From Motiliproteus sp. MSK22-1 (GTDB taxonomy: Bacteria > Pseudomonadota > Gammaproteobacteria > Pseudomonadales > Balneatricaceae), in assembly GCF_001968815.1 (NCBI RefSeq), contig NZ_MIEQ01000027.1, positions 124,001-188,000 on the forward strand: a DNA stretch of 64,000 nucleotides, read 5' to 3'. Made by a program: the position numbers and the translations under genes. This document shows positions 9,768 through 18,174 of this stretch, in pieces. How positions within the stretch are numbered: the stretch's first letter is position 1; every line of letters starts with the position of its first letter. The notes below the pieces were generated by a model. That model was not told the DNA's origin, made no database searches, and saw only the letters and a list, made by a program, of their open reading frames with translations.

Positions 9768-10403
9768 ATGGAAATACCCATTCGAAAATCATTTCTATTT
9801 TTTTCGTTTATTGTAGCTATCCTGTTGTTGATGCATTTTTTTCCAGAGAGTTCGTCCTGGAGTATACATAATAGATTTAATCTTGACACCGAGGGGAATA
9901 TACCGACCTGGTATTCCACCGTGTTGTTATTTTCTATTTCAATTCTCTCTTTAGTTATTTATTTTTTACGTGAAAGGTTTATCAGGCCTATTGAACGCTG
10001 GAATTCGTTCTGGCTTGTGTTAAGTTCCGCGTACTGTTTTTTATCCCTGGATGAAGGCGCCCGGTTGCATGAACTGATTGATAGAAGTACCTCTATAAAA
10101 TGGGTTTACGTCTATGCGCCATTTGCTGCGGTATTTTTCTCCATCTGTTTTATGTATTTTTGGGTGGTCAGGCGCGACAGCGAAGACCTTCGTGTTTGGT
10201 TTTTAGGCGGGCTTGTTGTTTATGCGACGGGAGGACTCCTTTCTGAATTTGTAAGCCATTACTTTGCCCCTTTACCTGAAGTTCTGCAGCAAGTGGAATT
10301 CATAGTGGAGGAGGGCTTGGAAATGCTTGGAACCATTATGGTACTTATGGGGTGCTTTAAAGAGTTGAACTACCTTAATTCAGCAGAGGTTCAGCGCTGT
10401 TAA
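9768..10403 (+). CDS. Six-helix membrane protein of unknown function
   Basis: I do not recognise a named family. From the ATG at 9768 it has 211 residues and about six hydrophobic segments (near 9-24, 48-67, 78-92, 110-130, 142-158 and 183-198). Acidic motifs lie at helix ends: SLDEGARLHE after the third helix and EEGLEMLG before the last. Those charged motifs beside the membrane could bind metal or heme, but that is a guess. An ATG nine bases earlier abuts the AAAGG ribosome site, whereas 9768 is properly spaced from it. The gene stands alone. Confidence 0.75.
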   Translation: MEIPIRKSFLFFSFIVAILLLMHFFPESSSWSIHNRFNLDTEGNIPTWYSTVLLFSISILSLVIYFLRERFIRPIERWNSFWLVLSSAYCFLSLDEGARLHELIDRSTSIKWVYVYAPFAAVFFSICFMYFWVVRRDSEDLRVWFLGGLVVYATGGLLSEFVSHYFAPLPEVLQQVEFIVEEGLEMLGTIMVLMGCFKELNYLNSAEVQRC

Positions 10404-10651
10404 GTGTTTCAGATCCAGTGACCAGTGGATGTTGTTCGCTGTTCTCTTGACTGCCATTTTATCTTTTATAGTCCTTGTCAATTCCCTTGGTGTCAGGCAT
10501 AGTTCAGCTGACAGGCACTGAGGGGTGCCTACCCGCCAAGAGGATCTCACCCTTGTTGTAATGCCAGTCAGTTTGGCTAGTCAGAAGACACAGCATTCTA
10601 ATTCTGAATAATTGTTCTGCGGGAAACAAAATACTATTTAGGATTTATTGT

Positions 10652-11194
10652 ATGTTGTCCCCTGTAGAAGAGCTTAAGATCCGCGCCAAGAAATTGCTTA
10701 AGCAGGAACCGGTAGATACCGGGCTACTTGCCTTGAGTAAGAAAAACAGTCCGCAACTCAAGCATTGTCAGTTGTTTATTGCTCGTCAGTACGGTTTTCG
10801 GGATTGGCAGCATGCTCAGCATATTTTATCCTGCAGCAGTGCTTTCCCCACGGAAGACTACGGTCGTTTCTGGTACACGAATCAATGCTCAACGTTGCTT
10901 AATCACTGGTGTAGAGACTATCGGGAAGCTTTGGCTGTGCAGCAGGCGCGGGGTGGGATATTGCTTCCGTACCGAACACAATTTGTTGTTGCTGACCGAC
11001 CGTATCTACGCTTAATGGGATTGGATTACGATGACGAGTTATGGGGTCATATTGACTACAATTGGTGTCAGGGTGCGATAGAAACAAGACAAACTCTTGC
11101 GCTCCAACGTATACAGAATGGGAAGGTCGTAACTCGTTCAGTATCTACTCCAAAGCCTGCTCTAAAGCCGATTTCAAAATCTGCTGCGAAATAA
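10652..11194 (+). CDS. Conserved hypothetical protein with N-terminal helical repeat
   Basis: A soluble 180-residue protein. The first 55 residues (EELKIRAKKLLKQ, then LKHCQLFIARQYGFRDWQHA) resemble a helical motif seen at the N-terminus of many bacterial proteins of unknown role, some fused to glyoxalase or ankyrin-like domains. The rest has aromatic and acidic residues (LRLMGLDYDDELWGHIDYNW) and a basic, proline- and serine-rich tail from about 155. No catalytic motif is recognisable. It is preceded by a 248-base gene-free region with only small hairpins, and is co-directional with the next gene 91 bases on. Confidence 0.65.
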   Translation: MLSPVEELKIRAKKLLKQEPVDTGLLALSKKNSPQLKHCQLFIARQYGFRDWQHAQHILSCSSAFPTEDYGRFWYTNQCSTLLNHWCRDYREALAVQQARGGILLPYRTQFVVADRPYLRLMGLDYDDELWGHIDYNWCQGAIETRQTLALQRIQNGKVVTRSVSTPKPALKPISKSAAK

Positions 11195-11285
11195 CCCAAA
11201 TCTCGTGTATAGGTGAGAAAGGGACTGATTGATGTATATTTTTTTAAAGACCGACGTTAATCCAAAAAGTAAGCAGGGAATGACA

Positions 11286-11567
11286 ATGACTGTCACCAGA
11301 ATCAATCAATTCAAAGCGGCGGCTGGTAAAGAGAAAGATCTTTTGAGTTTTCTTCATTCTCTGGTGCCCTATATCTCTTCATCAGAAGGATGTTTGTCCT
11401 GTGAAGTGCTTCAAAGCAAAGATAACCTGGATGATTTTGTAGTTTTAGAAAAATGGCTGTCGGAGGAGTCCCATCAGAAATCGGTAGAAAACTATCCTAA
11501 AGAAAATATGCAGGCGGCAATGGCTTTGTTTGCAGCTCCACCCAAAGGAGGATTCTTTCAGTCGTAA
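11286..11567 (+). CDS. Putative quinol monooxygenase (ABM domain)
   Basis: From the ATG at 11286 this is a 93-residue single ABM-domain protein (TVTRINQFKAAAGKEKDLL, GCLSCEVLQSKDN, FVVLEKWLSEESHQKSV), close in pattern to the YgiN group of small dimeric monooxygenases. An AGGGA ribosome site six bases upstream supports this start over an ATG at 11229, which would add an unconserved 19-residue extension. The motif pair W-x-S-E-E and H near 60-66 is where the active-site histidine usually lies. Substrate unknown. It is a distant paralogue of the ABM gene at 8236-8547. Confidence 0.75.
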   Translation: MTVTRINQFKAAAGKEKDLLSFLHSLVPYISSSEGCLSCEVLQSKDNLDDFVVLEKWLSEESHQKSVENYPKENMQAAMALFAAPPKGGFFQS

Positions 11568-11600
11568 CTTTGAGTATTGGAACTCGTGCTGATTTTGTGA

Positions 11601-11641
11601 GGGAGTCTATACTTTGCACTAGCAGAGTGTAGACACCTCCC
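11601..11641. repeat. Strong imperfect palindrome upstream of the serpin gene
   Basis: The two arms can pair over 17 bp: GGGAG, TCTATAC and TTTGC with GCAGA, GTGTAGA and CTCCC. The loop is ACTA, a three-base bulge (CAC) sits on the 3' side, and two pairs are G-T. No T-run follows on either strand, so it is not a classical terminator. It ends 22 bases before the serpin start codon. Confidence 0.6.
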
Positions 11642-11662
11642 ACAGGAACTTTGATCTTAGGA

Positions 11663-12865
11663 ATGAATCCGTTTATGTGCGGCATTGCCCGAGTTCTTTT
11701 TATATCTTATTTGTGGCTTTTTTCAGCTTCAGCTATGTCTGTACAAAAAGATGGAGATATTGCAATGAAGCAGTCGGAGTACCATATAGGTCAGCGACTT
11801 TCTCAACAGTTGTATTTCACAAGTGGAGATAACATTCTTCTTTCTCCAACGGGTATACAAGCTTTACTATGCCTATTGAGAAATGGAGCGAATGGACAAA
11901 CAAGGGTTGAAATTGAGGCATTTTTAGGGCAGGAAGACGGCTGCGCTGAATCAGAAGGTTATTCGGAACAATTAACTGGGGATTCTGCTACGCAACCTAT
12001 GAGTGAAGAGAATGGGTGGATTTCATCTAATGGAATATTCCATCGTTCGAGCATTGTAATTAAAGATAGTTATAGGAAGTGGCTCTCTCACCAATCAAAT
12101 GTGATGTTAGGCAAATTGGATACTTCAAAGGATATTGAAGATGCTAATCAATGGGTCCGTAATCAGAGCAGGAGTAAGATAAAATCAATATTGGATGACA
12201 ATGCCAAGAATGCTCAGCTTATTGTGGCGAATACGAATTACTTTATGGGCCGCTGGAAAAAGAAATTTAATGAGCACCAGACCCGACCATTTCCATTTTA
12301 TGGCGAAAAGGGACAAAGCTCGGTACCGATGATGAGGATTCAATCACAATTTAGATTTGTTGAGAGTCCCGACCACCAAGCCATTGCGCTGGATTATGAA
12401 GATGAAACCTACACCTCCATTGTAATACTACCGGGTAGGCAAACAGGGCTGACTGACACTCTGAAACATATACCCTCTATTATGGCTGATTTGCTTATTT
12501 CTTCGGAGCCTCGGCAAGGGGTATTCCAGTTACCAAGGTTTGCCATTGAATCAGAAAGTCCCTTGAAGTCGATTTTACAGCAACAAGGAATTAATCGACT
12601 TTTTCAATTTGGAGGCGCTGAGCTCGGAAATATGATTGATAATGAAGCGGCTGTTTTTGTTGATGAAATTCAACATAAATCTGTCATTGACGTTAATGAA
12701 ATTGGCACGGAAGCGGCATCGCTAACCACCGCTACTTTATTGGGATCCTTGCCAGAACCCCCCAGCCAGTATGAAATGCTAGTAGATCGACCCTTTGTCT
12801 TTATGGTGGTACACATCCCGACTGGATCTGTCCGCTACCTTTGCATCGTGCGTAATCTAGAGTGA
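11663..12865 (+). CDS. Secreted serpin-family protease inhibitor
   Basis: This 400-residue protein matches the serpin fold throughout: NILLSPTGIQALL, VANTNYFMGRWKKKF (canonical NAxYFKGxW region), VPMM, and the C-terminal FVFMVVHIPTGSVRYLCIVRN. A hydrophobic N-terminal segment (about residues 10-30) looks like a signal peptide. The hinge of the reactive loop reads VNEIGTEAASLTTAT from about Val344, with small residues at the P12-P9 positions, as in inhibitory serpins. By the usual count P1 falls in the LLGSL stretch near residue 362, and the loop is about four residues longer than in alpha-1-antitrypsin on the P' side. Serpins trap serine or cysteine proteases. Alternative starts are TTG 11651 and ATG 11675. 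Serpins are uncommon in Gammaproteobacteria. Confidence 0.88.
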   Translation: MNPFMCGIARVLFISYLWLFSASAMSVQKDGDIAMKQSEYHIGQRLSQQLYFTSGDNILLSPTGIQALLCLLRNGANGQTRVEIEAFLGQEDGCAESEGYSEQLTGDSATQPMSEENGWISSNGIFHRSSIVIKDSYRKWLSHQSNVMLGKLDTSKDIEDANQWVRNQSRSKIKSILDDNAKNAQLIVANTNYFMGRWKKKFNEHQTRPFPFYGEKGQSSVPMMRIQSQFRFVESPDHQAIALDYEDETYTSIVILPGRQTGLTDTLKHIPSIMADLLISSEPRQGVFQLPRFAIESESPLKSILQQQGINRLFQFGGAELGNMIDNEAAVFVDEIQHKSVIDVNEIGTEAASLTTATLLGSLPEPPSQYEMLVDRPFVFMVVHIPTGSVRYLCIVRNLE

Positions 12866-12999
12866 CCTTTTCAGCGTTTTCCCCAGCATTTCTTTTTTGT
12901 CTTCAACAAACGAGGAGGGGACTTGATGCCCTCCCCAATTGCGCTGAGTGTACTTCCAGTGTTGCGAAATTCCAGGTTTTGTTGAGTGTCCAGTTTGTC

Positions 13000-15423
13000 T
13001 TAGTTTGTAACAATGACGCCATTAACGATATCGACAATAGCAATATCAGCCCAGGAGGCGCCTGTATTTCCAGGTCCGTCCTCAGAACTATTGTCAGTTG
13101 ATATGGAGAAGTTGGTTTCGGCTATTTCCTGATTGTCTTCACCTTCGTTGATAACAATCGTGACCTTTCCCGTGGCAGGAATTGGATCTTGATCAGAACT
13201 GCGATGATCGCTGTAATAGTGGACACGGACGATATAGTCCCCTGGGAGCACGGTCCCCGATGATGCCGACTCAATTCCTGTTGCCAGGGTTCCGTGCTCT
13301 GGTCCAAAGCCGGAAGTGTCGTCAATATCCAATGCAAGCCCGTTTGAAGTTGTTGTGCCTCCATACCACATAGTTTCACCTTCAGGTTCAGTAATATATA
13401 AATCGACATCAGTGTCAGCTTGATCCCAAGTCAGTGTAACCAGCAGGTTGGTCACTGGAATAGCACCTTTTACTGTGCGTATTAGCGTGGCTGCATTTTG
13501 GTACCAGTTTGATTGAGAGCCGATATCCACGCCTGCTAACAATACGATTGTATTATCACCGTTGGATATTTCGACGGTATCGTTAAAAGATCCGTTGGCA
13601 ACAGCTATCTGCCGACCGACTCCTTTAACCTCAACGTACAGCTTGGTTAAACTATTCAGTGAGTTTGAAAGTGTTCCCTGTAATTGTGCCTCTCGTACAT
13701 TAAATTCTTCGTCTTCTTCGGGAGAGGTTAGATTGATATCGGAAGATGCTGTAAAGCCTGCGATGGCTTGAGTGGTCAAGCCTGCAAAATCTTCAGTTCT
13801 ACCCAGACTGTTTACTGCGACATAGCCAAAGGTGTTGTAGGTGCCATAGGTTCCAAAACTATTGCCATCAAAGGAGACCGTCTGCTCTGTATCCATGACA
13901 TTCACATCATAGAATTTGAAACCGTTGGCATCGTAACCATATATCACTGACGCATGGGCCGGGGAATTATCTGTTCCGAGAACCAGGATAAGAGGCTGAT
14001 TCAGCATGACCATATACGCTTTCATCAGTCGACCCAGATGAGGGGCATCAAGTTTCTGCTCTTCTCGCCAGTTTTTAATAGCCCAGGATTGGCTTTGGGC
14101 CATATGAGCACGGATAGAGACCAGGCGGGCAATATCACTACTGTACTTGGTGCGCAGATTATCGTTCTTGTTGTTGAAGTACCAAGTGGCGTAACCGGAC
14201 ATTCCCAGGCAGTTACCGCCAGGAGCAAAATACGAACCGAAGTTATTAATGTTCCAGCCGTTTGTGTTGGCTGCAAAGCCGGAGTCAAATTCAGTTGGCA
14301 ATACCGCATCTATGGCTGCCAATACAAAAGGAGAGAATGTGCGTGACTCGAAAGTGATAGTATTGGCTTCGGTGTCCTGATCAGTAATTCTAACCGGCGA
14401 ATAACCTGTTTCTTCATCGTAATGTAAGACTAACAGGTCTTTTTCTTCGGTCATACCGGTATCGTTGTAACTGAGAGTGATGCTGAGAGGCGCATTGATT
14501 ACTTCTTGCTCTGTCTCATCGATAGCAATATCAACAGCGTCATCTATTTGCGTCAGTCCTGTTGGGAGTTCGGCCGGTAGCTCCATTTCAGCGATATTGA
14601 TAGACACTGGAGCCAGCAAGCTGTCTTCTGGAATGGTGATTGAAGCATCTCCTGCGGTGATCGTTCCACCGGTACTATCCAGCTGACCACTGCCAGAGTA
14701 AGTCGTGGGATCGTTAGCTTCAATTAAATCTGCAATAAGGGTATCTATGCTGGCACAGGCACTGTTTGCTGTTCCTGTATCAACAGTTACGCCAGCGATA
14801 AGCGATGCTAAGGTGTCACCTGAAGGTTCAAGGCTAGTGGCATTCCTTTCTTCGAGCTGAGAAACGTAGTATTTGGCGACATTCTTTCGATTGTTAACGA
14901 TGGTAACGTCTTCATTTTGCACACCGAACAGGATATTCAGAGAGGCACTTTGCAATGTCATGGTGCCATCTTCAATATTACTGACATAAAAATTAAGACC
15001 CTCAGTATCTGGGCTGCGACCAAATAGCTGATCGTATAAATTTGTTACCAGGGTTGTGTTATCCAGAGAACCGAATCGTTGATCAAATTCCTGAGACTCA
15101 CCAAATGCCTGAATGATACTATCCAATGAGCCCTCTGATTCGCGCTTACCTGACCAAAAACCTAACCCTCCTGGATCTGCCGGACGGCCGTAATACGCTA
15201 TGTAGGCTCCAATTACATCATCTTCAGCATTGGAAAATGAACGGAATGTGCATTCTGCGTAGATAGCAGTTGAGGCCAATTGAAGTGCCACTGCCACAAC
15301 CAGGCAGATTCCGGTCGAACTAAAACGGCTAAGTGTTTTGTGGTTATTTCTGCTGGGCTTTGACGTCGGGTGCTGCGAGTGAGATCTTTGATACCAGTCA
15401 AACAGTCGTGAGAAGTACTTCAT
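13000..15423 (-). CDS. Secreted DUF4214 protein with C39-like cysteine-peptidase fold and YfaP-like domain
   Basis: This 807-residue protein has a long basic leader, then a signal-like segment (about 36-57). A DUF4214 domain follows (about 65-205; AYIAYYGRPADPGG, DQLFGRSPDTEGLNFYV). Next is a GGTITAGDASITIPEDSL module resembling ZU5-type domains (about 250-370). A papain/C39-like region follows, with Cys405 (GGNCLGMSGYATWYF), His490 (PAHASVIYGYD) and Asp506 (FYDVN), in the order of a Cys-His-Asp triad. The C-terminal domain is DUF2135/YfaP-like (about 670-775; TWDQADTDVDLYITEP). Family knowledge gives peptidase or peptidase-like fold; activity is inferred. DUF4214 is shared with the large protein at 20208-23579. 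The start codon follows a stem that contains its ribosome site. Confidence 0.82.
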   Translation of the reverse strand: MKYFSRLFDWYQRSHSQHPTSKPSRNNHKTLSRFSSTGICLVVAVALQLASTAIYAECTFRSFSNAEDDVIGAYIAYYGRPADPGGLGFWSGKRESEGSLDSIIQAFGESQEFDQRFGSLDNTTLVTNLYDQLFGRSPDTEGLNFYVSNIEDGTMTLQSASLNILFGVQNEDVTIVNNRKNVAKYYVSQLEERNATSLEPSGDTLASLIAGVTVDTGTANSACASIDTLIADLIEANDPTTYSGSGQLDSTGGTITAGDASITIPEDSLLAPVSINIAEMELPAELPTGLTQIDDAVDIAIDETEQEVINAPLSITLSYNDTGMTEEKDLLVLHYDEETGYSPVRITDQDTEANTITFESRTFSPFVLAAIDAVLPTEFDSGFAANTNGWNINNFGSYFAPGGNCLGMSGYATWYFNNKNDNLRTKYSSDIARLVSIRAHMAQSQSWAIKNWREEQKLDAPHLGRLMKAYMVMLNQPLILVLGTDNSPAHASVIYGYDANGFKFYDVNVMDTEQTVSFDGNSFGTYGTYNTFGYVAVNSLGRTEDFAGLTTQAIAGFTASSDINLTSPEEDEEFNVREAQLQGTLSNSLNSLTKLYVEVKGVGRQIAVANGSFNDTVEISNGDNTIVLLAGVDIGSQSNWYQNAATLIRTVKGAIPVTNLLVTLTWDQADTDVDLYITEPEGETMWYGGTTTSNGLALDIDDTSGFGPEHGTLATGIESASSGTVLPGDYIVRVHYYSDHRSSDQDPIPATGKVTIVINEGEDNQEIAETNFSISTDNSSEDGPGNTGASWADIAIVDIVNGVIVTN

Positions 15424-15429
15424 TGGAAC

Positions 15430-15489
15430 CCCCTTTTGACGTATTGGTTATACCCTGATGAAGCCCATAGATTAAGGGAACAAAAGGGG
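15430..15489 (-). promoter_or_regulatory. Stem that can sequester the ribosome site of the DUF4214/C39-like gene
   Basis: On the minus strand CCCCTTTTG (15489 down to 15481) is perfectly complementary to CAAAAGGGG (15438 down to 15430). The second arm contains the AAGGGG ribosome site, six bases before the ATG at 15423. The 42-base loop has its own short complementarities (GTAT/ATAC and CCC/GGG). This is the layout of a translational switch, but no known riboswitch consensus is recognised. Confidence 0.45.
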
Positions 15490-15640
15490 ACATGTTTAGT
15501 AGTATAGTCAGCATATAAAACCTTACATAGAACAAGGCATTGCTTTTTTGTTCAGATGAAAATTGACTGATTGGGCGCGACGACGGTAAGGTGGGGTGAC
15601 TGTTTAATGTGATGTGTCTGGTAAAACTGTGAGTACAGAG

Positions 15641-16567
15641 TTAGCCTGTACTGGTTAACAAGCCCGATTTATTGATCAGACAATAAGGTAGATTAAGCGA
15701 ATCGAGCCACTCTTTCGCCAACGACTCACCCATCAGCATAGATGTAGTGCTAGCCATACCCGCAATGACACAGAGATTGGCAATCACTGATACGCTTTGT
15801 AATTCCATTGCGGGCTGGCCAGTTAATGGGTTCAATAGGTGGCAGTAGCGCTGACCTTCCTTCTCGAAATATCTTTCGTAATCACCGCTTGTCGCAATGC
15901 AACCTTGTTTTACAGGGATTTTTAAAATAGGTTGGTTGTTTTTTCTGGGATGACGTATGCCAATCATCCAGGGAGATCCATCGGGGTGAGGTCCTAATAC
16001 TGCTATATCACCGCCAAGATCAATAATACCGGATTCGATTCCGGCTGTTCTGCAAAGAGTAACTAAGGCGTCAACAGCATATTCTTTGACGATGCCGCCA
16101 AAATCCAATTCCATTCCAGGCTCAGGAAAGGATAACCGAGAGTTCTGCCAGTGAAGTTTTTTCCAGCCAACTAGAGAAAGATATTTATTAAGTTTGCAGG
16201 AAGCGGGTTTTATACCTGTTTTAAAGTTCCAGGCATTTCGCAAAACTCCAGTGGTTATATCGAAAAGTCCGCTGCTGCTTTGAAAACAGTGATCTGCAAA
16301 TTGTAAAATTGCAGCTGTTTCTGAATCGACGGTCAACTGGCCACCGAGTTTGGCTACACGGTTGATATTGCTTACCACACTGGTTTCCTGATAGCGCGAG
16401 TACTTGCCTTCCAAACGCTTAATTTCTCGCTCCAGTATGTCGAATATATCCATATCTGCAGAGGACAAATAGAGTTGAACCTCGCAGGGAGAACCCATTG
16501 CATTGAACTGTCTGCTTTCTAAACACAGCTTCGCATGGTTATTCCCTTTTATTTGCATTGATAGCAC
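15641..16567 (-). CDS. apbE: ApbE-family FAD:protein FMN transferase
   Basis: This 308-residue protein has the ApbE signature along its length: FNAMGSPCEVQLYL, YSRYQETSVVSNINR, LDFGGIVKEYAVD (usually GGIAKGYAVD), GIIDLGGDIAVLGP, IATSGDYERYFE and HLLNPLTGQP. ApbE enzymes transfer FMN from FAD to a Ser/Thr of secreted or membrane proteins such as NqrC and RnfG, with magnesium. No lipobox or clear signal peptide is visible from the ATG at 16567, so the location is uncertain. It is the last gene of the tlpA-like/DUF4266/DUF3570/apbE set, 27 bases after the DUF3570 gene, so the acceptor is probably encoded beside it. Confidence 0.9.
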   Translation of the reverse strand: MLSMQIKGNNHAKLCLESRQFNAMGSPCEVQLYLSSADMDIFDILEREIKRLEGKYSRYQETSVVSNINRVAKLGGQLTVDSETAAILQFADHCFQSSSGLFDITTGVLRNAWNFKTGIKPASCKLNKYLSLVGWKKLHWQNSRLSFPEPGMELDFGGIVKEYAVDALVTLCRTAGIESGIIDLGGDIAVLGPHPDGSPWMIGIRHPRKNNQPILKIPVKQGCIATSGDYERYFEKEGQRYCHLLNPLTGQPAMELQSVSVIANLCVIAGMASTTSMLMGESLAKEWLDSLNLPYCLINKSGLLTSTG

Positions 16568-16594
16568 TCAACTGTGGATATTTGGCGGTAGGAA

Positions 16595-17794
16595 CTAGAA
16601 TTCGTAAGAAGCACTTAGACTAACCAGAGAGAAATCAACCAATCCGGGAGACGTTCTGGAGTCGCCCGGTTTCCGGCTATCAGTACTTTCGTATTGCTCT
16701 GCTGAGAGTTCTATGCCCATTCTTCCGATCTGTTTTGTCAGTGTCAGGCCATAGGATACGGCATCGAATTTAGAGAGGCGATAATCACTAGAGTGGTGAA
16801 TAGATGCTTGATTTTCAGCTGTAACAAGATAGTTAGCAAAAAAATCAGCTTCATTCTGCTTGTAATATCTGACCATCGGGGCCACTGACCAGTTATTGGT
16901 TAGGTTCTGGTGCCAAATCAAACTCAGTGTGTGGGAGTCGATTCCCCAGTTGTCTGCGTAGTAGCGGTAGTCAATTTTTAGAGCTGCTGTGGATTTTGGA
17001 AAATATTGCCTCAGGTTTGCGACATATATTAGAGCATAGCGAGAGTCCGGGCGAGAATCTGCCAGTGGGATATTATTTACCATGACTAGTTTGTACGGAT
17101 CAGAAAGGAAACCTTTTTGTACTTCGTAGGAAAGTCCTGTTTGAAAGGCTAAGTTTTTATTGACTGCGTGGCTAACGTTTAATGATAAGAGTTGGACACT
17201 TTTGTTTTCCTTTTCGGGCCGACTGAAAAAAAGTTCTGAATCAGTAGCAGTGATGTTGTCATCAGAAAATGAATAACCAACTGATACAGTCGTGTTGTTA
17301 TTGTTGAGTTCCTGGTCAACAACTACGCCTATATTGTGTGATAAGTAATCATTTTCGGATGATATTCCCAGAATTACGCTTATCGCAGAAGAATCATTGA
17401 AGTGTTTATATTCCAATGAAGCATCTTTTCGTTCATCATCAATGGTTGCTCCACTCATGACTTGAACCGGCTCACCATCTGCACCTTCAACCACAAACCA
17501 GGGGGAAGCGCCGGACATTCGGTCCTTTGCGAGTCGAAAGTCAATTTCAGCGTTATCTCCCATTGGTGCTACCAATTGGAATTGGCCTACTTCTATGTCG
17601 TAACGATCAGCATTATCTGTACCGGTAGTTCGTATACCGTCAATAGCTTGTTCTTGGTAGCTGCTTGTACTGATAGATATTCTGGGTTCAGTGATAGGGG
17701 AGGCCGCAGAAGCGAAACCGGAAATGCCTGGCATTGCTGCTGCAGAGGCTGTGAGAGCGGCCAATGTCGGAGTTATCTTTTTTGTTATTGCCAT
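16595..17794 (-). CDS. DUF3570 outer-membrane beta-barrel-like protein with SGAT motif
   Basis: This 399-residue protein has a signal peptide (about 1-30), alternating beta-strand pattern throughout and a C-terminal phenylalanine after YEF, as in outer-membrane barrels; it matches the DUF3570 family. Residues 114-117 are SGAT within QVMSGATIDD, and an SGAS sequence lies at 94-97. SGAT is the core of the FMN-attachment motif of NqrC/RnfG proteins, although the aspartate normally three residues before it is Gln here. With apbE directly downstream, covalent flavinylation at Thr117 is a testable inference. It is the third of four tightly spaced genes. Confidence 0.82.
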   Translation of the reverse strand: MAITKKITPTLAALTASAAAMPGISGFASAASPITEPRISISTSSYQEQAIDGIRTTGTDNADRYDIEVGQFQLVAPMGDNAEIDFRLAKDRMSGASPWFVVEGADGEPVQVMSGATIDDERKDASLEYKHFNDSSAISVILGISSENDYLSHNIGVVVDQELNNNNTTVSVGYSFSDDNITATDSELFFSRPEKENKSVQLLSLNVSHAVNKNLAFQTGLSYEVQKGFLSDPYKLVMVNNIPLADSRPDSRYALIYVANLRQYFPKSTAALKIDYRYYADNWGIDSHTLSLIWHQNLTNNWSVAPMVRYYKQNEADFFANYLVTAENQASIHHSSDYRLSKFDAVSYGLTLTKQIGRMGIELSAEQYESTDSRKPGDSRTSPGLVDFSLVSLSASYEF

Positions 17795-17833
17795 AGAAGG
17801 GTTGTCTTAGCCTTAGCTGTTGGGTTAGTGCAC

Positions 17834-18055
17834 TTAGTTACAGCCGCAGCCTCCACTGCTGCTTCCTGTGCCACCGTGGGCTGATTCTTTGCTGAAGTAG
17901 GTATGGGACTTTATTCTATCTGATAAGGTTTGGTCGCCAAACTGCATTTCTGGCTTCGCAAGGTTCTCTTTTTGCCAAGGCTTGACCTCTGCACAGGAGG
18001 CTAGATAAGCGATGGAAACCATCAGAATAAACGAACGAAATATCAGTCTTTTCAT
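17834..18055 (-). CDS. DUF4266 small lipoprotein with GCGCN tail
   Basis: This 73-residue protein has a lipoprotein signal peptide with lipobox LASC (lipidated Cys21), the DUF4266 core (VKPWQKENLAKPEMQF, HTYFSKE) and a glycine/serine-rich C-terminus ending in GGCGCN. The two C-terminal cysteines are a candidate redox or metal site and a plausible substrate of the TlpA-like protein encoded just upstream. DUF4266 genes are regularly found with DUF3570 and ApbE genes; the molecular role is unknown. It should sit in a membrane facing the periplasm. It ends 39 bases before the DUF3570 start. Confidence 0.85.
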   Translation of the reverse strand: MKRLIFRSFILMVSIAYLASCAEVKPWQKENLAKPEMQFGDQTLSDRIKSHTYFSKESAHGGTGSSSGGCGCN

Positions 18056-18174
18056 TTATAGACGCACCTATCCACTTTAGTTAATTTGTTGATAAAATTG
18101 CCTATTTTAGTTTGCTTCTATCGTTTGCACGCTTGATTTAATCTCGTAGATAGCCTTTAAGCTGTTTATCACCT

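Noticed and set aside
12914-12934. GGAGGG/CCCTCC stem after the serpin gene
   Set aside because: Six pairs, nine-base loop and no T-run on either strand; too weak to call a terminator.
12862-13101. 79-codon plus-strand frame following the serpin gene
   Set aside because: It runs into the minus-strand DUF4214/C39-like gene and has no recognisable features.
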